From assembly GCF_040643635.1 (NCBI RefSeq), contig NZ_JBEYUS010000001.1:186001-250000 (forward strand): a DNA stretch of 64,000 bases. The letters are read 5' to 3'. This document shows positions 63,404 through 64,000 of the stretch, piece after piece. A model generated the notes under the pieces. That model was given only the letters and a program-made list of their open reading frames with translations. It was not told the DNA's origin and did no database searches. The position numbers were made by a program, and so were the translations under genes. Each line of letters begins with the position of its first letter. The stretch's first letter is position 1. Source of the stretch: Saccharopolyspora_C sp040643635 (lineage in GTDB: Bacteria; Actinomycetota; Actinomycetes; Mycobacteriales; Pseudonocardiaceae).

Positions 63404-63664
63404 TCACAACCGCCCAGCCCAGCTCTCGGCCGAGTCGATGCTGCTGCGAATCGTGCCGCCCACCATCCGCAGGTTCTCCGTCGCCTCCACCAGCATGTTG
63501 CGGGCCATCAGGATCTCGTCCTGCCCGCTGCCCTGGATGGCCTGGGTCAGCATGTTCTGCGCCTCGTCCAACGCGGAATGGGCCTGCTGGAGCGCGCCTA
63601 TCGCCTCGTCGGCCTTCTGCTTGGCATGAGCAACTCCACTGCGAACATCGTCCACGCTCGCCAT
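63404..63664 (-). CDS. Small helical protein heading the FtsK-like operon
   Basis: 86 residues from the ATG at 63664 with GGAGG ten bases upstream. Helical hairpin: ASVDDVRSGVAHAKQKADEAIGALQQAHSALDEAQNML and LMARNMLVEATENLRMVGGTIRSSIDSAESWAG, with a central GSG turn. WXG100-like in size. Tight spacing to the next gene implies one operon of four. Function unknown. Confidence 0.78.
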   Translation of the reverse strand: MASVDDVRSGVAHAKQKADEAIGALQQAHSALDEAQNMLTQAIQGSGQDEILMARNMLVEATENLRMVGGTIRSSIDSAESWAGRL

Positions 63665-63842
63665 CTGCAGCCAACCTCCGGAGGGAGCTGATCGGGGTAC
63701 GTCGATCCACAAGTTAGCGCCCGCCACTAGCCCGTTCGCGGGCAGGGCGGACGATGTTGATCAGAGGCGGCGACCGCACCGAAGACCCTCCGCGCGGCGC
63801 CGCGGCGACGGCGGCGGACCTCCCCGGACGATCTCCACCCGG

Positions 63843-64000
63843 TCATCCCGCGGGCTGCCGCTCCGCCGCACCGGGAACCGGTACGACCGCGCTCAGCTCC
63901 ACCGCGGCGATCCCCGACGGCGGGGTCGGAGCCGCCGACCACCGGGAGTTCGCCGACCGTTCACGCACCTGCAACCTGGACCAGCCGCCACCGCCCAGCA
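63843..64000 (-). CDS. C-terminal end of a further gene (cut by window edge)
   Basis: A leftward frame open from the window edge to a TGA at 63843 codes 51-52 residues with high third-position GC (WSRLQVRERSANSRWSAAP ... IAAVELSAVVPVPGAAERQ). Probably the end of another gene upstream of the FtsK-like operon. The family cannot be judged. The gap 63665-63842 shows nothing. Confidence 0.4.
   Translation of the reverse strand, partial: LGGGGWSRLQVRERSANSRWSAAPTPPSGIAAVELSAVVPVPGAAERQPAG

Noticed and set aside
63727..63942. 71-codon minus-strand frame at the right edge
   Set aside because: Poor third-position GC and Arg/Gly-rich product; the frame ending at 63843 looks more like coding sequence.

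Overview
This is a high-GC actinobacterial chromosome segment. GTG starts are frequent, GGAGG-type ribosome binding sites are common, and the order rpoC / rpsL-rpsG-fusA-tuf / S10-spc-alpha clusters is actinobacterial. Together with the type VII secretion (T7SS)-like proteins, the ADP-ribosylglycohydrolase paralogues and the glpD-TetR-flavoprotein group, I place it in Pseudonocardiales, probably a Saccharopolyspora-like genus. That placement is inference.

Layout. 1-3907 is rpoC, lacking about two N-terminal codons, followed by a terminator. 3908-7718 holds a small hypothetical gene behind a LexA-type box, an NADP-dependent oxidoreductase, a DUF6319-like protein and a MocR-type regulator. 8017-22953 is an accessory island between rpoC and the str operon. 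It encodes an ADP-ribosylglycohydrolase (ARH), a 1298-residue protein with one degenerate and one intact ARH domain, a YbaB-like protein, an EspC-like protein, a 1874-residue T7SS-substrate-like protein (possible caspase-like His/Cys domain, C-terminal GNAT fold), an overlapping degenerate ARH-like protein, and a protein with a TNT-type NAD-glycohydrolase fold. 23119-27902 is the str operon with a clear promoter and a terminator after tuf. 28473-33913 is the S10 operon (rpsJ to rpsQ), closed by a terminator. 34054-38399 is the spc cluster, split by a second strong terminator after rpsN. Between rplO and secY (38400-41460) lie three secreted-protein genes, a tandem repeat and a dispersed repeat. 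secY-adk-map follow, then two tandem methyltransferases on the other strand, then infA-rpmJ-rpsM-rpsK-rpsD-rpoA-rplQ-truA. The right part carries a NatA/NatB-like ABC exporter, the glpD-TetR operon divergent from an alkyl-DHAP-synthase-like flavoprotein, two MDR-family oxidoreductases with palindromic promoter sites, and an FtsK/SpoIIIE-type ATPase operon with small helical proteins.

How it works together. Most of the window is the core translation, transcription and protein-export machinery. The island at 8-23 kb is the least ordinary part. Several of its genes overlap or abut, and its domain content centres on NAD+/ADP-ribose chemistry plus T7SS export, which fits a polymorphic-toxin or ADP-ribose signalling locus. 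Two of its ARH domains and the TNT-like domain have lost residues expected for catalysis, so they may be binding or immunity-like modules. A second cryptic element is a ~156-bp intergenic repeat in two copies about 33 kb apart, whose stems differ by compensatory changes.
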